Position numbers and translations under genes: made by a program | Shown: one piece after another, positions 21,541-33,296 of the stretch | Layout of the letters: the number at the start of each line of letters is the position of its first letter | Position numbering within the stretch: the stretch's first letter is position 1 | Assembly (NCBI GenBank): GCA_036426205.1 | Contig: CM071568.1 | Span: 51,868,040-51,932,039, forward strand | Reading direction: 5' to 3' | DNA from: Ascaphus truei | Taxonomy: Eukaryota; Chordata; Amphibia; Anura; Ascaphidae | Length of the DNA stretch: 64,000 nt | Notes under the pieces: generated by a model | What the model saw: the letters and a program-made list of their open reading frames with translations, nothing else | What the model was told of the DNA's origin: nothing | The model's database searches: none

Positions 21541-22800
21541 ATATAGTGCAGTATGTACGGACATGGTCTTAGCACTCATGGGAAGAGAGTTCTCATGTCA
21601 GTAATGACTCATAAAATTTCGGTCTCGATTTAGGCCATCGCTAAGTGTCCCGAACAGTTGTACAAATTTGTATTCATGCAGCCATCTCTCTTTCGGTGTT
21701 CTGAGATTACCTTTGAGTATGGGCACCTTCAGATTGTTCATCTTGTGGTCAGAGTCAGAGAAATGTTCGCCGACAAGACTATCTCTGGTTCCGCTTGTGA
21801 TGTGTTCCGCTTGTGCTGTGGCGATGCAGATTCATTATTTTGTTTAGCCCCTGTCCCATCTCACCTATGTAGTAGCAGTCCCCTGGGCATTTCATGCACA
21901 TGATGAGGTACACGATATTGCTGGTGGCACAGGTGAACCTTCCTCTGATTTTGTACTCCAGATTCCTGTTTGGTATTTGTATTGTGCCTGCTGTGTGGAG
22001 CATTGCGCAGGTTTTGCATCCTGCATCCTGGCATGGTCTTGTCCCGCATTCAGTTGTACTGTTGAATACTTAACTCCTCACCATCATTTTCTTGAGATTA
22101 GGGGGATGTCTGTATGATAATAAGGGTGTTTCAGGGAAGACCTGTTGCTGTCTTGTATCTTCCTGGAGAATGGGTTGTAGTTTCCTGGCGATCTGGCTTT
22201 TAGGTGTGGGTTATATGTGACCACCAAAGGTATCCTGTTGCTTGTCTCTTTCTGTCTGTATACAAGGAGATCACTTCTTGGTATTCTGGTGGCTTTGTGG
22301 ATTTGCTAGTCTACAATTCTGTGGTTGTAGCCCCAGTTTATGAAATCAGATCTCAAGGCTGTAATCCGCTGGTCTCTGTCTGTTGTGTCGGAGCAAATCC
22401 AGTTGTATCGTATGGCTTGACTGTAGATTGTTGCATGCTTAGTGTGTGTCGGGTGGAAGCTATTGTCCCTCAAATAGCTGGGTCTGTCTGTAGGTTTGCG
22501 GTATACAGAAGTCTGTAGTTGGTTGTTCTTTATGGTGATGGTGGTGTCTAGGAAGTAAACTTCGTTTGGGGAATGGGTGAGTTTGAGGTTGATGTTCGGG
22601 TGGAATGTATTGAAGTTCTCATGAAACTTTAGGAGGTCCTGTTCACCAGAGGTCCAAATCAGGAGGATGTCATCTATGTAGCGGAGGTATGTAAGGGGTT
22701 TCAAGTGATTGGTGGAAAGAAAGTCACTTTCCAGTTTTGCGCAAAACAGGTTGGCATATTGTGGCGCCATCCGAGTGCCCATAGCGGTATATTTATATAT
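21541..22800 (-). mobile_element. PLE copy (second family): reverse transcriptase end plus GIY-YIG endonuclease
   Basis: Minus strand. The frame 22782-22306 begins MGTRMAPQYANLF and contains YLRYIDDILLIW, the catalytic box of PLE reverse transcriptases. It then has FLDTTITIKNN and TSVYRKPTD. The endonuclease follows at 22003-21779 with VYLIMCMKCPGDCYYIGEMG. Frameshifts separate the two and break the endonuclease end. The copy is truncated at about 22790, beside an LTR. The 3' end (CATACTGCAC near 21548) matches the 3' end of the copy at 49588. It belongs with that copy and not with the 150, 19.2 and 44.5 kb group. Confidence 0.85.
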
Positions 22801-22887
22801 ACACTAGCCTGGACACTCCATTCTTCTATCCTTTGGGACCTGCATCCTCCGCTCTTCAGTTTTAGGGGGTGCTTCCTTCGTTTGGAT

Positions 22888-23398
22888 GCTACAGGGGCAG
22901 TGTCCCTATCTCATGGTCCTGCCCCTGCAGCAACCACAAACTGAGGGGAGTCGGGGCCTAGCTAGAGCCTAACAGGGGGTCTCTGGCCTAGTGCAGGTGC
23001 CATAAAAACCTGCACATATAACCTACCCTGACATTGTCCCAGCTCTGACTGGTATGCACCTAGCGCGCGTAATGTATCAATCTCTGGAAGCTGCTGACCG
23101 ATTAGCTGTTACCTGCACCTGACTATCCACCACAGTGTCTTCTGTGGGCTGTAGTTCCCCATACAGGCTCTTACTGTAATGTCCGCTGCTGAATCCTATT
23201 GGGCCACGCATTCCCGAAGCATACTGCGCATGCGCTAGCACATACAACATGGCAGCGCCCTGCAAAGGGAGCCGCCGGCGACTCGGTCGCCTCTCTAGCT
23301 GCCGCACGCCACCCGCAACCCTCCCGATCCTCCACTGCCGGTCACAGCCGCAGCAGTAGGTAAGGGAATGAAGGAGGAATAAGGGGGACCATGCCACA
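22888..23398 (-). repeat. 3' LTR of the Gypsy-type element
   Basis: 511 bp, reading TGTGGCATGG to CTGTAGCA on the minus strand. It is the counterpart of 25919-26442. Shared words include CAGTGTCCCTATCTCATG and CAATGTATCAATCTCTGGAA on the plus strand. The two LTRs differ at many positions, so insertion was not recent. Confidence 0.85.
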
Positions 23399-23409
23399 TT
23401 TTCCCCCTG
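23399..23409 (-). other. Polypurine tract
   Basis: Minus strand CAGGGGGAAAA directly precedes the TGTGG start of the LTR. This is the primer site for plus-strand DNA synthesis in LTR retrotransposons, and it confirms the minus-strand orientation. Confidence 0.8.
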
Positions 23410-23794
23410 GTGAAAAGTCCAACGACCCCGCTTGGGAACAGCGTAACATATAACAAAACACACAAGTTATATAATAAAAATGCAGTTTCCCGAATATAAC
23501 TTATCACATAATTGACTTTACATGAGGTTGTACTTCTGTGTAAACATAAAAATTATGGAGTGTATTGTACTCCGAGACCACTGCTGAGCCTCATAGAGGG
23601 GTGCCCCAATTGTATCATAGGTTACCCGGTTTGGAAGGTACCAATTCTTTAGCTTCGGTGAAGCTCTTCCTCTACTCCCTCTGGGGAGTAATGTACGTAG
23701 TCCAGAGGCTCAGCCTCTACCATTGAGGGTACAAATGTCTCTGAAATATCCCTTTGTGGTATGAAGCACAGGCTTCTAGGATCCAGAGGTTGGC

Positions 23795-24330
23795 TCATTG
23801 AAACCACCGAAGAAGGCATTTGTCGTCGGGGCCCTTTACTCGTAGCTCCTCAGGGAGGTGCTCCATGACTTCGGAGTACCCCTTGGGAGGGTCCCTCCAT
23901 AGGATCATCTGTTGTTTCGTTGACAGCTTCTTCCTCATCCATATGATCCTGGGTGGTCTCATTGTCTTCCAATCTTGTGGGCTCATCATTCAGAGATGTA
24001 ACCGATAGCTCTTGCTCATCATCCCACACTTGTGGAATGGGTTGGAGATGATTCCAGTGCCAGACCTTTACCCGACCATCTGCCTCTTTTATGCAATAGA
24101 CTGGGAGGCCCGGCATCTGTGACTCAACCTCGAACACTCTCTCGCCAAAGGTCGGCTAATTTATGCTTCCCGGGGATTCCATAGTTGTGGAGAAGCATGG
24201 CGTCTCCAGGACGAATCTCCCAATGTCTGACCTTGTGGTCATAGCACCTTTTATTGTTGGCATTTAGATGCGCGGCATCTTTCTCTGCTAGTTGGTATGC
24301 TTGCTGTAATGACTCTTGGAGCCGTTGCAC
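23795..24330 (-). pseudogene. Gypsy integrase C-terminal region, broken
   Basis: Two frames: 24330-24124 (QQAYQLAEKDAAHLNANNKR then IRPGDAMLLHN) and 24137-23850 (LPVYCIKEADGRVKVWHWNH, then a long acidic tail). The first is the region after the catalytic core with the GDxVLL-type strand. The second is the small C-terminal DNA-binding barrel (VYxIK...VKVxHxNxL). A phase change near 24130 separates them. Confidence 0.75.
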
Positions 24331-24449
24331 ATATCGTAAGTGGGTACGATTGGGTGCCAGAGGCTACACATTCTTGCTCCACTCATTCTTCTGCGCTCCT
24401 TTCAGAGTTTCAAGCATGTCCAGGAGGGTCCAGTTGAACCACTCCGGTA

Positions 24450-24740
24450 GTGCACCCCCCTCCGGATGATAAGGGGTTGTTCAGGACTTGGTTATGTTTA
24501 GTTACTTAAGCAGTTCCCAGATGAGTTTGCTTTCAAAGTCTCTGCCATGATCTGAGTGTAGCCGATTTGGTAGGCCGTAATGGCTGAAGTATTTCTCCCA
24601 TAATATTTTGGCCACCGTAATGGCCTTTTGGTCCTTAGTTGGAAAGGCTTGGGTGTAGCAGGTGTAATGGTCCGTGATGACCAGCACATTACTGATGCCT
24701 CGGGCGTCGGGTTCAATGCACAGTAAATCCATGTACACAA
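24450..24740 (-). pseudogene. Gypsy integrase catalytic core, broken
   Basis: Frame 24738-24502 reads MYMDLLCIEP (first Asp), VLVITDHYTCYTQAFPTKDQ, and SHYGLPNRLHSDHGRDFESK (second Asp). A stop follows, and TTPYHPEGG with the catalytic Glu region is seen further down near 24470. The D,D(35)E arrangement is recognisable but interrupted by stops. Confidence 0.8.
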
Positions 24741-24753
24741 GGTCCAGAGGACC

Positions 24754-24936
24754 TTAGCGTTTCAGATGAGCCATTGGAGCGCCTCGGGTGGGCAGAGTCT
24801 TCTGTTGTATGCACCTTGAGCATCGGCGGCAGTGGTGCTCTACCGACTCTTGCATCAGGGGCCAGAAGAACCGGTCTCGTATTAACCCGAAGGTCTTGTC
24901 TACTCCAAGATGCCTGTGGTCATCATGCAGTGTCAC
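24754..24936 (-). pseudogene. Gypsy integrase HHCC zinc finger
   Basis: The frame holds HRHLGVDKTFGLIRDRFFWP and CRRCSRCIQQK. The His pair and Cys pair match the integrase N-terminal zinc-binding domain. It directly precedes the catalytic core on the same strand. Confidence 0.8.
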
Positions 24937-25918
24937 CCTCCCTCACCTCGTGGCTGGTCACCATGATGAGGATTTACCAGCGGAAATTGGGATCCTATTT
25001 TTGCCCTAGTTGTCGGATGTGGACAAAACCCGGGAAAAGCCTGAGTCGGTCAACGACTTCTTGAGTGGTAATGCCAGAGGGCATGTCCCCTACGGTGACC
25101 ATGTGGTGGGGAGACTCGTTGAGTTCCAGGGCCCAGTCGCGGACCTGTTGCTTGGACGGGGAGAACCTGCTGTGGATTTTGGCTGACTAATTTGACTGCT
25201 GACTAGGGCACCCCAAGTCTGAGATCTCAGCAGCGCCCTAAATGTTGCGCACTTTCCCCCACCCCCTGGGAGATATGGCAGCTATGGTATATGTGGTGCT
25301 TTACCTGCGGCTCACAGGAGGCCTGAACCTCTGTTGCTGGGTGCCTGGGGTATACCTGATCCATTGGTTGACAGCACCTCCACCTGCGTGGGATCCTACA
25401 GTGTGGGATAACCCTGTGCAGGACAATAAGAAATACACCCGGGTATGATATAACAGGTTTACTGAACATATGTGACTAATAATAATAATAATACAGAACC
25501 ACTCAGGCCTCGCAGGGCGATGCCCCTTCACCATGCCCCCACACCATGTCCATACCCCTGTGGGGTTTATACCAAAGTGCAGAGGTGCCCCATGGCAGCT
25601 AACCTCTCCGGTGTCCACAGGAACTAACCCATCCAAATGTGTGAGACAACACTGCCCTACTAGAACAGAAGTGTATAGTGGGTGCACATGATGATGTAAG
25701 GTACCTGCTGGGTGCTCCCAGCACCGGGGCACGCTGATGCAGCAAGATGGGATCCATGGATCCAATTACATTACCCGCGAAGCCTCTGCCTCTACATGGG
25801 GTGGTGTCCCGCATGCACAGTTCCACCATGCAGTGGCTCTGTATTGTAGATCGTGATCTGGTCCCAGACCACCAGATGCCAGGATGCAGCCGCGTCCTGG
25901 CTGAGTTACTCACACTTA

Positions 25919-26442
25919 TGCTACAGGGGCAGTGTCCCTATCTCATGGGCCTGTCCCTGCAGCAACCACAAACTGAGGGGAGTCGGGGCCTAGCTGGGGC
26001 TTAACATGGGGTCTCTGGACTAGTGCAGGTGCCACAGACACCTGCACATACAACCTACCCTGACCTTGTCCCAGCTCCAACTGGCATGCTCCTAGCGCAT
26101 GCAATGTATCAATCTCTGGAAGAAGGGGATTGCTGTATCCCGATTGGCTATTACCTGCACCTGACTATCCACCGTAATGTCTTCTAGGGGCTGTAGTTCT
26201 CCATACAGGCTCTAACTGTAATGGCCGCCGCTGAATCCTATTGGGCCGCACATGCGCTAAGCGTACTGCGCATGCGCGAGCACATACATGGCGGCGCCCT
26301 GCAAAGGGAGTCGCCGGTGACTCAGTCACCTGTCTTGCTGCCGCTCACCACCTGCAACCCTCCTTGCACTCTCCCCATCTTCCACTGACGGTCTCAGCCG
26401 CAGCGGAAGGTAAGGGGAGGAAGTGGGACCCAGGGGGCCACA
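25919..26442 (-). repeat. 5' LTR of the Gypsy-type element
   Basis: 524 bp, TGTGGCCCCC to CTGTAGCA on the minus strand. Counterpart of 22888-23398. Confidence 0.85.
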
Positions 26443-26444
26443 CA

Positions 26445-26880
26445 CGTTTGTTAATAACACTTCCCTGTTTTTTCTCTCAACACTATTAAATAATTTGTAT
26501 AATTCTTTCATGTCTACCCTCAGTCATCTTCCCACCGGGCTAAAGAGACTTACAGAAGTAGCAGGCATTATTGTACCCGCTGACACACCAGCAGGCTCAC
26601 TAAAATATTAGCCCTGTCCCTTTTTCATGCAAGCCTAATTTGAAGAAAATGGTGTCTGCTCCTGCTGGAGCATTGTGTGTCCCCCGCTACAACACACCAA
26701 CAGATGCAATAATGTCTGCTACATCTCTAGTCCATATAACAAAGTGGAACTATGCCATAAGACACTTTCCAGCGGGGACGATACCCTTTGGCCTATACAC
26801 TTGATTGGGCTTTAAGGCATCTTTCAGCATACAGTAGTAAAGATCCCTATGGAATAACACAGTTTAGGAAATATGGACCC
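26445..26880. other. No recognisable feature
   Basis: Unique-looking sequence. No coding domain was recognised in any frame. Confidence 0.4.
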
Positions 26881-26889
26881 TAATCTTTT

Positions 26890-27430
26890 CCACCTTGATT
26901 AATCAGAAACATGCTCCATCCCATTCTTGTCCTACTTCTTTGTAGCTCTTTGCAATTTTTTATGTATGTCCTTTTTAAACTGAGGTGACCAGAACTCGGT
27001 GCGGTATTATAGATGTGCAGCCCTGTCAAGTCTCACACATTAGGACAGTGTCTCATCATGTTCTCACCCAGCATGAGGTAAATCTCATTGTGCCAAGAGA
27101 GCCGGAGACAAGTACTAACCTCATCCCCTTTCTTCATTACCCAACCTTTTAATCATTACCCTGTCCCCTTGCATCATTTCGTATCCACAAATGTCATTAT
27201 CGTTGCCACAAACGTCACAGACCACACCCCCGGGAGACCTTCCCCTCTGATGGCACAGATTCCCTGATCACGCTGATCTCACGCATGTGTGAGGCCCAGT
27301 CTCATGCTGCAGAATGAGATACCCTTGGTAGCTCGGGAAGTGAGTGAATCACAGTTGCCTATGTTGATTATCCCTAACATTTTATTTGCTTTCTTGATAG
27401 CTGCGGTGCATTGAGATGCTATTTTCATTG
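26890..27430 (-). mobile_element. Probable CR1-like LINE relic
   Basis: The words ACTGAGGTGACCAGAACT and TTGCTTTCTTGATAGCTGC with GCATTGAGATGC are characteristic of degenerate CR1-type elements seen in antisense in many tetrapod genomes. No frame survives. Orientation is inferred from that similarity only. Confidence 0.4.
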
Positions 27431-27566
27431 AGTTAACTACAACTGCTGTACTATGTATAAAAAAACATTAAAAAGCCAATTTAACGAATTTTTTCAAAAT
27501 AAAGAACTGGGACTGGAAATTGCATGTCACCTCATCTGCTGTTTCTTTCTCGTTTAGCTTAAATGC

Positions 27567-27783
27567 CTAAGGCTGCGCTTATAGTGCCGACAACAGCGAT
27601 GTGACGGCGACAGTGACGTCGCTGCGGTCGCTGGAAAAATCAGATTTACTTGACTTCCAGCGATCGCGACCAAGCCATCGCTCCATCGCGCCGCTTCTAC
27701 TATAAGTGCACGCGACGGCGCGAATGCATTTGTTTTGCCGCAACTTGGCTTCGACATCGCCAGCACTATTAGTGCAGCCTAAG
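27567..27783. mobile_element. MITE with 21-bp inverted termini
   Basis: The left end CTAAGGCTGCGCTTATAGTGC and the inverted right end CTTAGGCTGCACTAATAGTGC match at 18 of 21 positions, 217 bp apart. The interior is GC-rich with GCGATCGC-type words and does not encode protein. A target-site duplication is not clear. It is a deletion derivative of an unidentified DNA transposon. Confidence 0.75.
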
Positions 27784-28048
27784 AAAGCCGTTGTCCCCCT
27801 ACTTTACTACCTATATTATTTCTAACTCTGCACCCCTGGGTTCTCTCCCTGTGTAAATGCTCTCATTAATGCACATCATAGAAGTTCCATGAGAGCGCCA
27901 GCTTTCTTTTCACGGTATGCCATTGAGACTCTTCATTACTGATCAACAATGGTGGTCTATAGTCCAGTTCCAGTGACTGGCCTTTGTTACTCTGTATATA
28001 TTTGTCATCCCTGACATCTCATATTGTTACTTAGCAATCAGACATTAT

Positions 28049-28176
28049 GGGGGTTCTTCATTAAACTGTGATAGTGCCGATCGAGCACTATCACACTGAA
28101 ACTTCCATTGAAGACAATCAGAGTTTCTGTGCTGTAGTGCCCCGCTCAGAACTATCACAGCTTATTGAATAACCCC
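28049..28176. mobile_element. MITE with about 26-bp inverted termini
   Basis: The left end GGGGGTTCTTCATTAAACTG and the right end inverted (GGGGTTATTCAATAAGCTG), each extending to TGATAGT, enclose 128 bp. Partial relatives start near 28811 (GGGGCCTATTCACTAAACTT) and near 52390 (AGGCCCTTATTTTATAAAG). Confidence 0.7.
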
Positions 28177-28189
28177 TATACATATAGCA

Positions 28190-29040
28190 CATTTTTTACA
28201 TGCTATTCAATGTCACATCTGGGGAACAGAAAATATTGGTGGGAACTATAAAGTAAGTAGTGTGACTGTCTAAAATAACATCATTGATTTCAATAGTTCT
28301 CTGCTAACCTTAGTCAGAAATATGCATATAGCTGAAGTATAAGGATATAATGTGATGGCTTCCATAGCATACGTTTTGCATTAGACCAGCAGCCTGCTCC
28401 AATCAATTCAAGACCAACACTTTAATTGCCATGCCACATTTATTTCCAGGGCAACATGCTTATATTCCTTTCTTGTAGCTGAATATTTTTGCTGAAGAAT
28501 AGTGGATAGAAGGATGTAGACTCACAGACCACTAAGCAATAATTCTCTGTCTCCTAACACCCTTCTGGAATTGATTAAATGCATATGTTTGAGTCTGAAT
28601 AAAAATAGGAATGATCAATAGAAAGTTGTGAATGAAGCTAACATCTGCAAAATATCAACTATGATTCCCTTGAGTTTCTTTGCAAATTTATATTTCCAAG
28701 TGGGGGAAGGAGTAACATTGTATACTAACATTATACTAAAGTAAAATACCCTGGTTACAATACCAGGGTGACAGTATAGTCAGTTCTGTGTGAGTTTTAG
28801 CAACTCGCTTAGGGGCCTATTCACTAAACTTCAGTAAGTTCAGTGCATTGCCAAGCGATTTTGCACATTCTTATTGCACTATAAAAAATGTGTGTCAAAA
28901 CGGTGATAACTAAGAAAAATCCCACATTTTTTAAACTTTGGTAAAAAAAAATGCAACATCACACTACTTGTTTTTTTCAAGTCTTATCGCACATAAACAT
29001 CTCCGTGCTCGGCTCTTACAGGAGATCGTGCAGTTTTAAT
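28190..29040. other. No recognisable feature
   Basis: AT-rich sequence, apart from the partial MITE end near 28811. No gene was recognised. Confidence 0.4.
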
Positions 29041-29235
29041 GTACATTTTAATAACAGTGTATTATATCAGGGGGTCTCCTGAGCTGAACCACATTCATTT
29101 CAGCCTTGGGACCCCCTCCTTCCTGAGTTACAGGCTTCTGTATAGGGTGACGGTATCGCCTGCTCATTTAAATCTCCCGGTCACGTGACGCAGGACATTT
29201 AAACAATGCTGGGAGATATTAGCACCCCATACCAG

Positions 29236-29580
29236 GGCTTATAACTCACCTTTCTCACTGACTGCCCCACACCTCGGGAATGCCCTTCCCCTCCATATCC
29301 AACTAGAACCCTCTCTATTAACCTTTAAGACCCACCTTAAAACATACCTGCTTAATGATCAAATGAGTAGCTCCGTGGCTGATACTTTACACCTCATACA
29401 TAAACCTTGGCCCCTTGAAGACACACATACCAGAACGCCCTCCTACTGTCTCTGTACGTTCTTCCTATTTACCAATTAGATTGTAAGTACTTCGCAGTAG
29501 GAACTCTTGTTCCTAATTGTTACTTTTATGTCTGAAGCACTTCTCCCCTTTATCTGTTATTTGTATTACCCTATTTCCTC
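29236..29580 (+). mobile_element. LINE 3' end relic (Jockey/L2-CR1 type tail)
   Basis: The plus strand reads a C-terminal LINE frame: FSLTAPHL(W to G)NALP, then LLTFKTHLKTYLL. A 3' region shared with 14.4-14.8 kb (inverted) and 50.9-51.3 kb follows. Only the last 35 or so codons survive. Confidence 0.65.
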
Positions 29581-29679
29581 GATTCTAAGACGCCATCGAT
29601 TTTAATACGCACCCTTGATTTAATAAAAAAATTTGGGGGGAAAAAACATTATATTAAATGTGCAGAATGTTTTTCTGGG

Positions 29680-30345
29680 GGGAGAAAGAGAGGGGGGGAG
29701 AGAGGAGGAGAGAGGGGATAGAGAGGGGGAAGGGGAGGAGAGGGGGGGAGAGAAAAGGAGAGGGGGAGGAGAGAAAAGGTGATGGATAGGAGGGAAGGGG
29801 GGAGAGGAATAGGAGGGAAGGGGGGGAGAGGAATAGGAGGGGAGGGAAGGGGGAGAGGGATATGAGGGAAGGGAAGGGGGAGAGGGATAGGAGGGAAGGG
29901 GGGGGGGGGAGAGGGAGAGGGCGGGGGGGGAGAGGGATGGGGGAGGGGGGGGAGAGGAGGGAAGGGGGAGGGGCGAGGAGGAAGGGGGAGAGGAGGGAAG
30001 GGGGGAGGAGGGGAGAGGAGGAGGGGGAGAGAGATAGGAGGGGAAGGGTGTGGAGAGAAGGAGCTAGGGGGAAGGGGGGGAGAGGGAGAGAGATTAGGGA
30101 GGGGAGAGAGAGCGGAGAGAGATAGGGGGGAAGGGGGGAGAGGAGAAGAGGGAGGGGGGAGAGCGATAAGGAGGGAAGGGGGGGAGAGAGATAGAGAGGG
30201 AAGGGGGGAGGAGATGGGGGAGAGAGAGATAGGAGGGAAGGGGGAGAGGAGATAGGAGGGAGGGGGGAGAAGAGATAGGAGGAAGGGGGGGAGAGCGATA
30301 GGCGGGAAGGGGGAGAGCGAAGGAAGTGGTGGGGGAGCGGAGAGA
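29680..30345 (+). repeat. Purine-rich (GGGGGAGAG)n tract
   Basis: Roughly 660 bp of AGAGGGATAGGAGGGAAGGGGG-like units with almost no pyrimidines on this strand. The long Pro/Ser/Leu frames on the minus strand are products of composition. Mirror-symmetric purine tracts of this kind can form triplex DNA. Confidence 0.95.
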
Positions 30346-30765
30346 ATGGAGGACACACAGAGAAGTCAGGCACAACACACAGAGCGACAGACACTGACAG
30401 ACAACACGAGACAGACAGACACAACAGAGAAGACACACACACAGAGATATATACACACACCACACACACACAGAGACAAACGCGGACACCACACAGAGAC
30501 GACAGACACAACAGACACACACAGAGATAACACCACCACAGATTATACACACACATAAACCACACACACCACACACACAACCACAACCAACAACACACAC
30601 ACACACACACCACAACACAACAACACACACAGAGAGACAGACAGACACAAGAGATAAACCACCAACACAAGACTCACACAACTACAAGAGTATATATACA
30701 CACACAAACAAACAGAGAGAGGGAGAGATACACCACACAGATACAGAGCGTACACACACAAGATT
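30346..30765 (+). repeat. (ACACAG)-rich tract
   Basis: CACACA, CAGACA and ACACCACA variants directly follow the purine tract, the same GA-then-CA order as at 8.7-10 kb. Confidence 0.9.
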
Positions 30766-32550
30766 TACTTCTGCACGTGCAGCTAACACAGAGATTTGAC
30801 AGGGGGAGGGGCTGCTGTGAAGACAATACCCCTGTCCGTGTGGATTGGACTCGAACTCTCTGCACCTCATGGAGGTGGTCGGCCATATCTTGCACAAGAG
30901 TGGTTGGTAGGAGGGGGGCCGTGATCGCAACAGTTTTTGGCTGCATCCAGAAACCCGGAGGCATCTCCAGCAGCGCCCCCTGGGCGTTTTTTTTTCCCCC
31001 ATACATCGACTTGTAACAAGCAGACCTATTTCAGCACGTGAAAAGAGAAAAAACTTGGTCTTGCAATCGAGGAATACGGTATTGTTATTTATAGGATGTG
31101 TCAGTTGTTTTATCTGGTGAAGCTCTAGTACATTAATGGACGCAAATATAATAAAGACCTTAAACGACATAACTAACATAATAGTCCAAGCTTCACACTG
31201 CTGCTCCCTGTGAACCTCCTCTCCTCTTGATGCTGCAAGTCAGCAAAAAAAACATAACGCTGAGCGGGTCGTTTCTGGACTATGTGGTAAAAATATTTTG
31301 TGTCTTCACTCAGTCAATCGTCTTCAAAGTCACTACGTTAAAGTGACATCACGTATCATCACAGCCCACCATTGTGGTGAGTGTGAGCAGACCACTCAGA
31401 GCTAGTCGTACTTCATCTCCTTTACAATCATTCCAAAGGAAGATCACCGTCATGCCTGGCAGTTTGCAGTGACATCTTCAGGGTCGATCAATGGAATCTT
31501 CACTTATTTTTTTCGCAGCTCCGACTTCCTGGTATCAGTTTGTTGATGGTACTCCACTGTCAGAACCGAGCACAGACATTACTTCGGAGTTCAAGACTCT
31601 GACCTGGAGACCTCTGGAGTTACTGTCATTTCAGGACGACCTAAATTGCTCTAGGCCTGCAGGTCAATCTTGGCACCCTTTTTCCTGTGGGATATGTGGA
31701 CAGTCTGACCCTTCCATGTAAGTGGAACCTCATTTACTTTTTTTTTTTGCCTTTTTGCTTGGATCAACTCCAATCCCATGAGGAAACTGGGATCTCCTTG
31801 GTTTGAAAATTCCGCATTTTCACGCATTCACACAATTCTTGTCTTGCAGTTGCATTAGCTGTCGAATATTTGGCATTCAGCTGGTCCTGTCTTTTTGGGT
31901 CCCATCATATTTGTGGTTCTGATGACCTGTCTGTGTCGACAATTTCATGACAGCCGCACATTATAGGTGTTTTGTGGGGTGCGCCTCATTTTGTGAGCTC
32001 ACTTAACTTCATTCATCCTCTACAATGCTCGCTAGGACTGAAGAGACACTTTTCCGTGTTGGCGGGTCATTGAAGAACTCCAGATTTGGCCCTCATTTTG
32101 GAAGTAAATATGCTAGCATGCCACTAATAGTCTACAGGAAGCATCTATCAGTGCAGAGTCGAAGCTCCCACAGGGTCTCGGTAGACTTTTCTTTTTCGAG
32201 CGCATTTAAAAACCGTGGGGTTTATTTTTGGAGGGGGTTCCACAAGTGGTGTGTGGTAGACTTTGGTCACCAGAGCGTCGATGGTGGTGCTCTAGGAATT
32301 CGAATGAAGTTCTGCCAGGTACGCGGACTGCCTCATTAGAAGTAGCCGCTGTTTGGGGGGTGCTATCACGTATTCAAAAAGCCTCGATTAGCCGTGAATA
32401 GCTCAAATTCCTAAAAACGGGCGAGTTGCGCACGGAGCTCGGCTTGAAAGCCTACCGGCGATTCACTTTCTGCGCAGGAGACGGTCTTGTAGAGAGGCCT
32501 CTCACAGCGTCAAATGTCGCACCGAAAATTATGTCAATATAAAATTTCTT
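30766..32550. other. No recognisable gene
   Basis: Frames at 30777-31016, 31491-31721 and 32025-32339 have no recognisable domain. None lies in a convincing exon context. The region may contain old repeats that I do not recognise. Confidence 0.4.
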
Positions 32551-32806
32551 CAATGTATGTGCAGGGGGTCTCCGAGGCTGCAAACCCGAGATTGGTTCAG
32601 GTCCAGGACCCTGCCCAGATTACAGGCATCCTTTATGGGGTGCCGGTATCCTATGCAAGAAACTGTCCCGGGTCACGTGTGGGGACATTCAGGCAGAGGG
32701 ATACCGGCACCCCTATAAAAGGGGGACTGTATATTTAGGAGAAGGTGGTTCCCTGGACCTGAAACCAACGCGGTTTAAGCTCGGAGACCCCCCTGCACAT
32801 TCACTA
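32551..32806. mobile_element. Hairpin MITE of about 256 bp
   Basis: The left end (ATGTGCAGGGGGTCTCCGAG) is inverted at the right end (CTCGGAGACCCCCCTGCACA). Inside, GGGGTGCCGGTATCC (32637) is inverted as GGATACCGGCACCCC (32698). A relative occupies about 29070-29220 (GGGGGTCTCCTGAGCTGAA..GGTATCGCC). Confidence 0.7.
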
Positions 32807-32829
32807 GAAAGAAAATGTTATTTAATAAA

Positions 32830-33290
32830 TTTAATAAACAGGTACTGCACCCGGGCGGGCCTCTCCCCCTCCCCCGCCTCCGCCACCTCATACAGTACAG
32901 TATGGCAACATAACTATTAGTCCAGATATGGATAATAGATTATTCTCATTATTACAAACTGTCATTGCATACATAAATAAGTTAAATAAATCAGTTCTAC
33001 TTAACACAAAAAGCAGAGAGTCTGTGTCCGTAATACTTGAATGCGGCGATAGGATTGAGAGAGGGAACTCCGGGATCCGCGGCTGACGGGCTTTTGCGCG
33101 TGGGGGTATGCGTCCGGGCGGGGGGGAGCGAGATGCGTTCGCAGGGCGAAGCGATTGTGTTGGGGGGGGCCACCATCCTGGCTCGGGGGAGGGCAAGGAT
33201 GAGGGGAGGGGGGGTAAGGGTGGGGAGGTGAGGGTCCCTCTAGCCTCGTAGCAAGAAAGCATAAAAGTAACAGTACATAATAAAGAGGTC
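32830..33290. other. GC-rich block, no gene recognised
   Basis: Positions 33037-33231 are G-rich. They give a 64-codon frame on plus and part of a 134-codon frame on minus, and neither has a domain. Confidence 0.4.
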
Positions 33291-33296
33291 ATTTAA

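Larger units (their letters stand above)
22888..26442 (-). mobile_element. Internally deleted Gypsy-type LTR retrotransposon
   Basis: Two similar LTRs (22888-23398 and 25919-26442) flank 2.5 kb on the minus strand. A polypurine tract AGGGGGAAAA lies directly next to the left LTR, which fixes that one as the 3' LTR. The only recognisable coding matter is integrase (24.9-23.85 kb). Gag, protease, reverse transcriptase and RNase H are absent. In their place, 25250-25750 holds sequence resembling another LTR family. No target-site duplication was found at the outer ends. A broken, ancient copy. Confidence 0.8.

Noticed and set aside
29649..30681. Long Pro/Ser/Leu and Cys/Val-rich frames on the minus strand
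   Set aside because: Products of the purine-rich and ACAC tracts, open in several phases at once.
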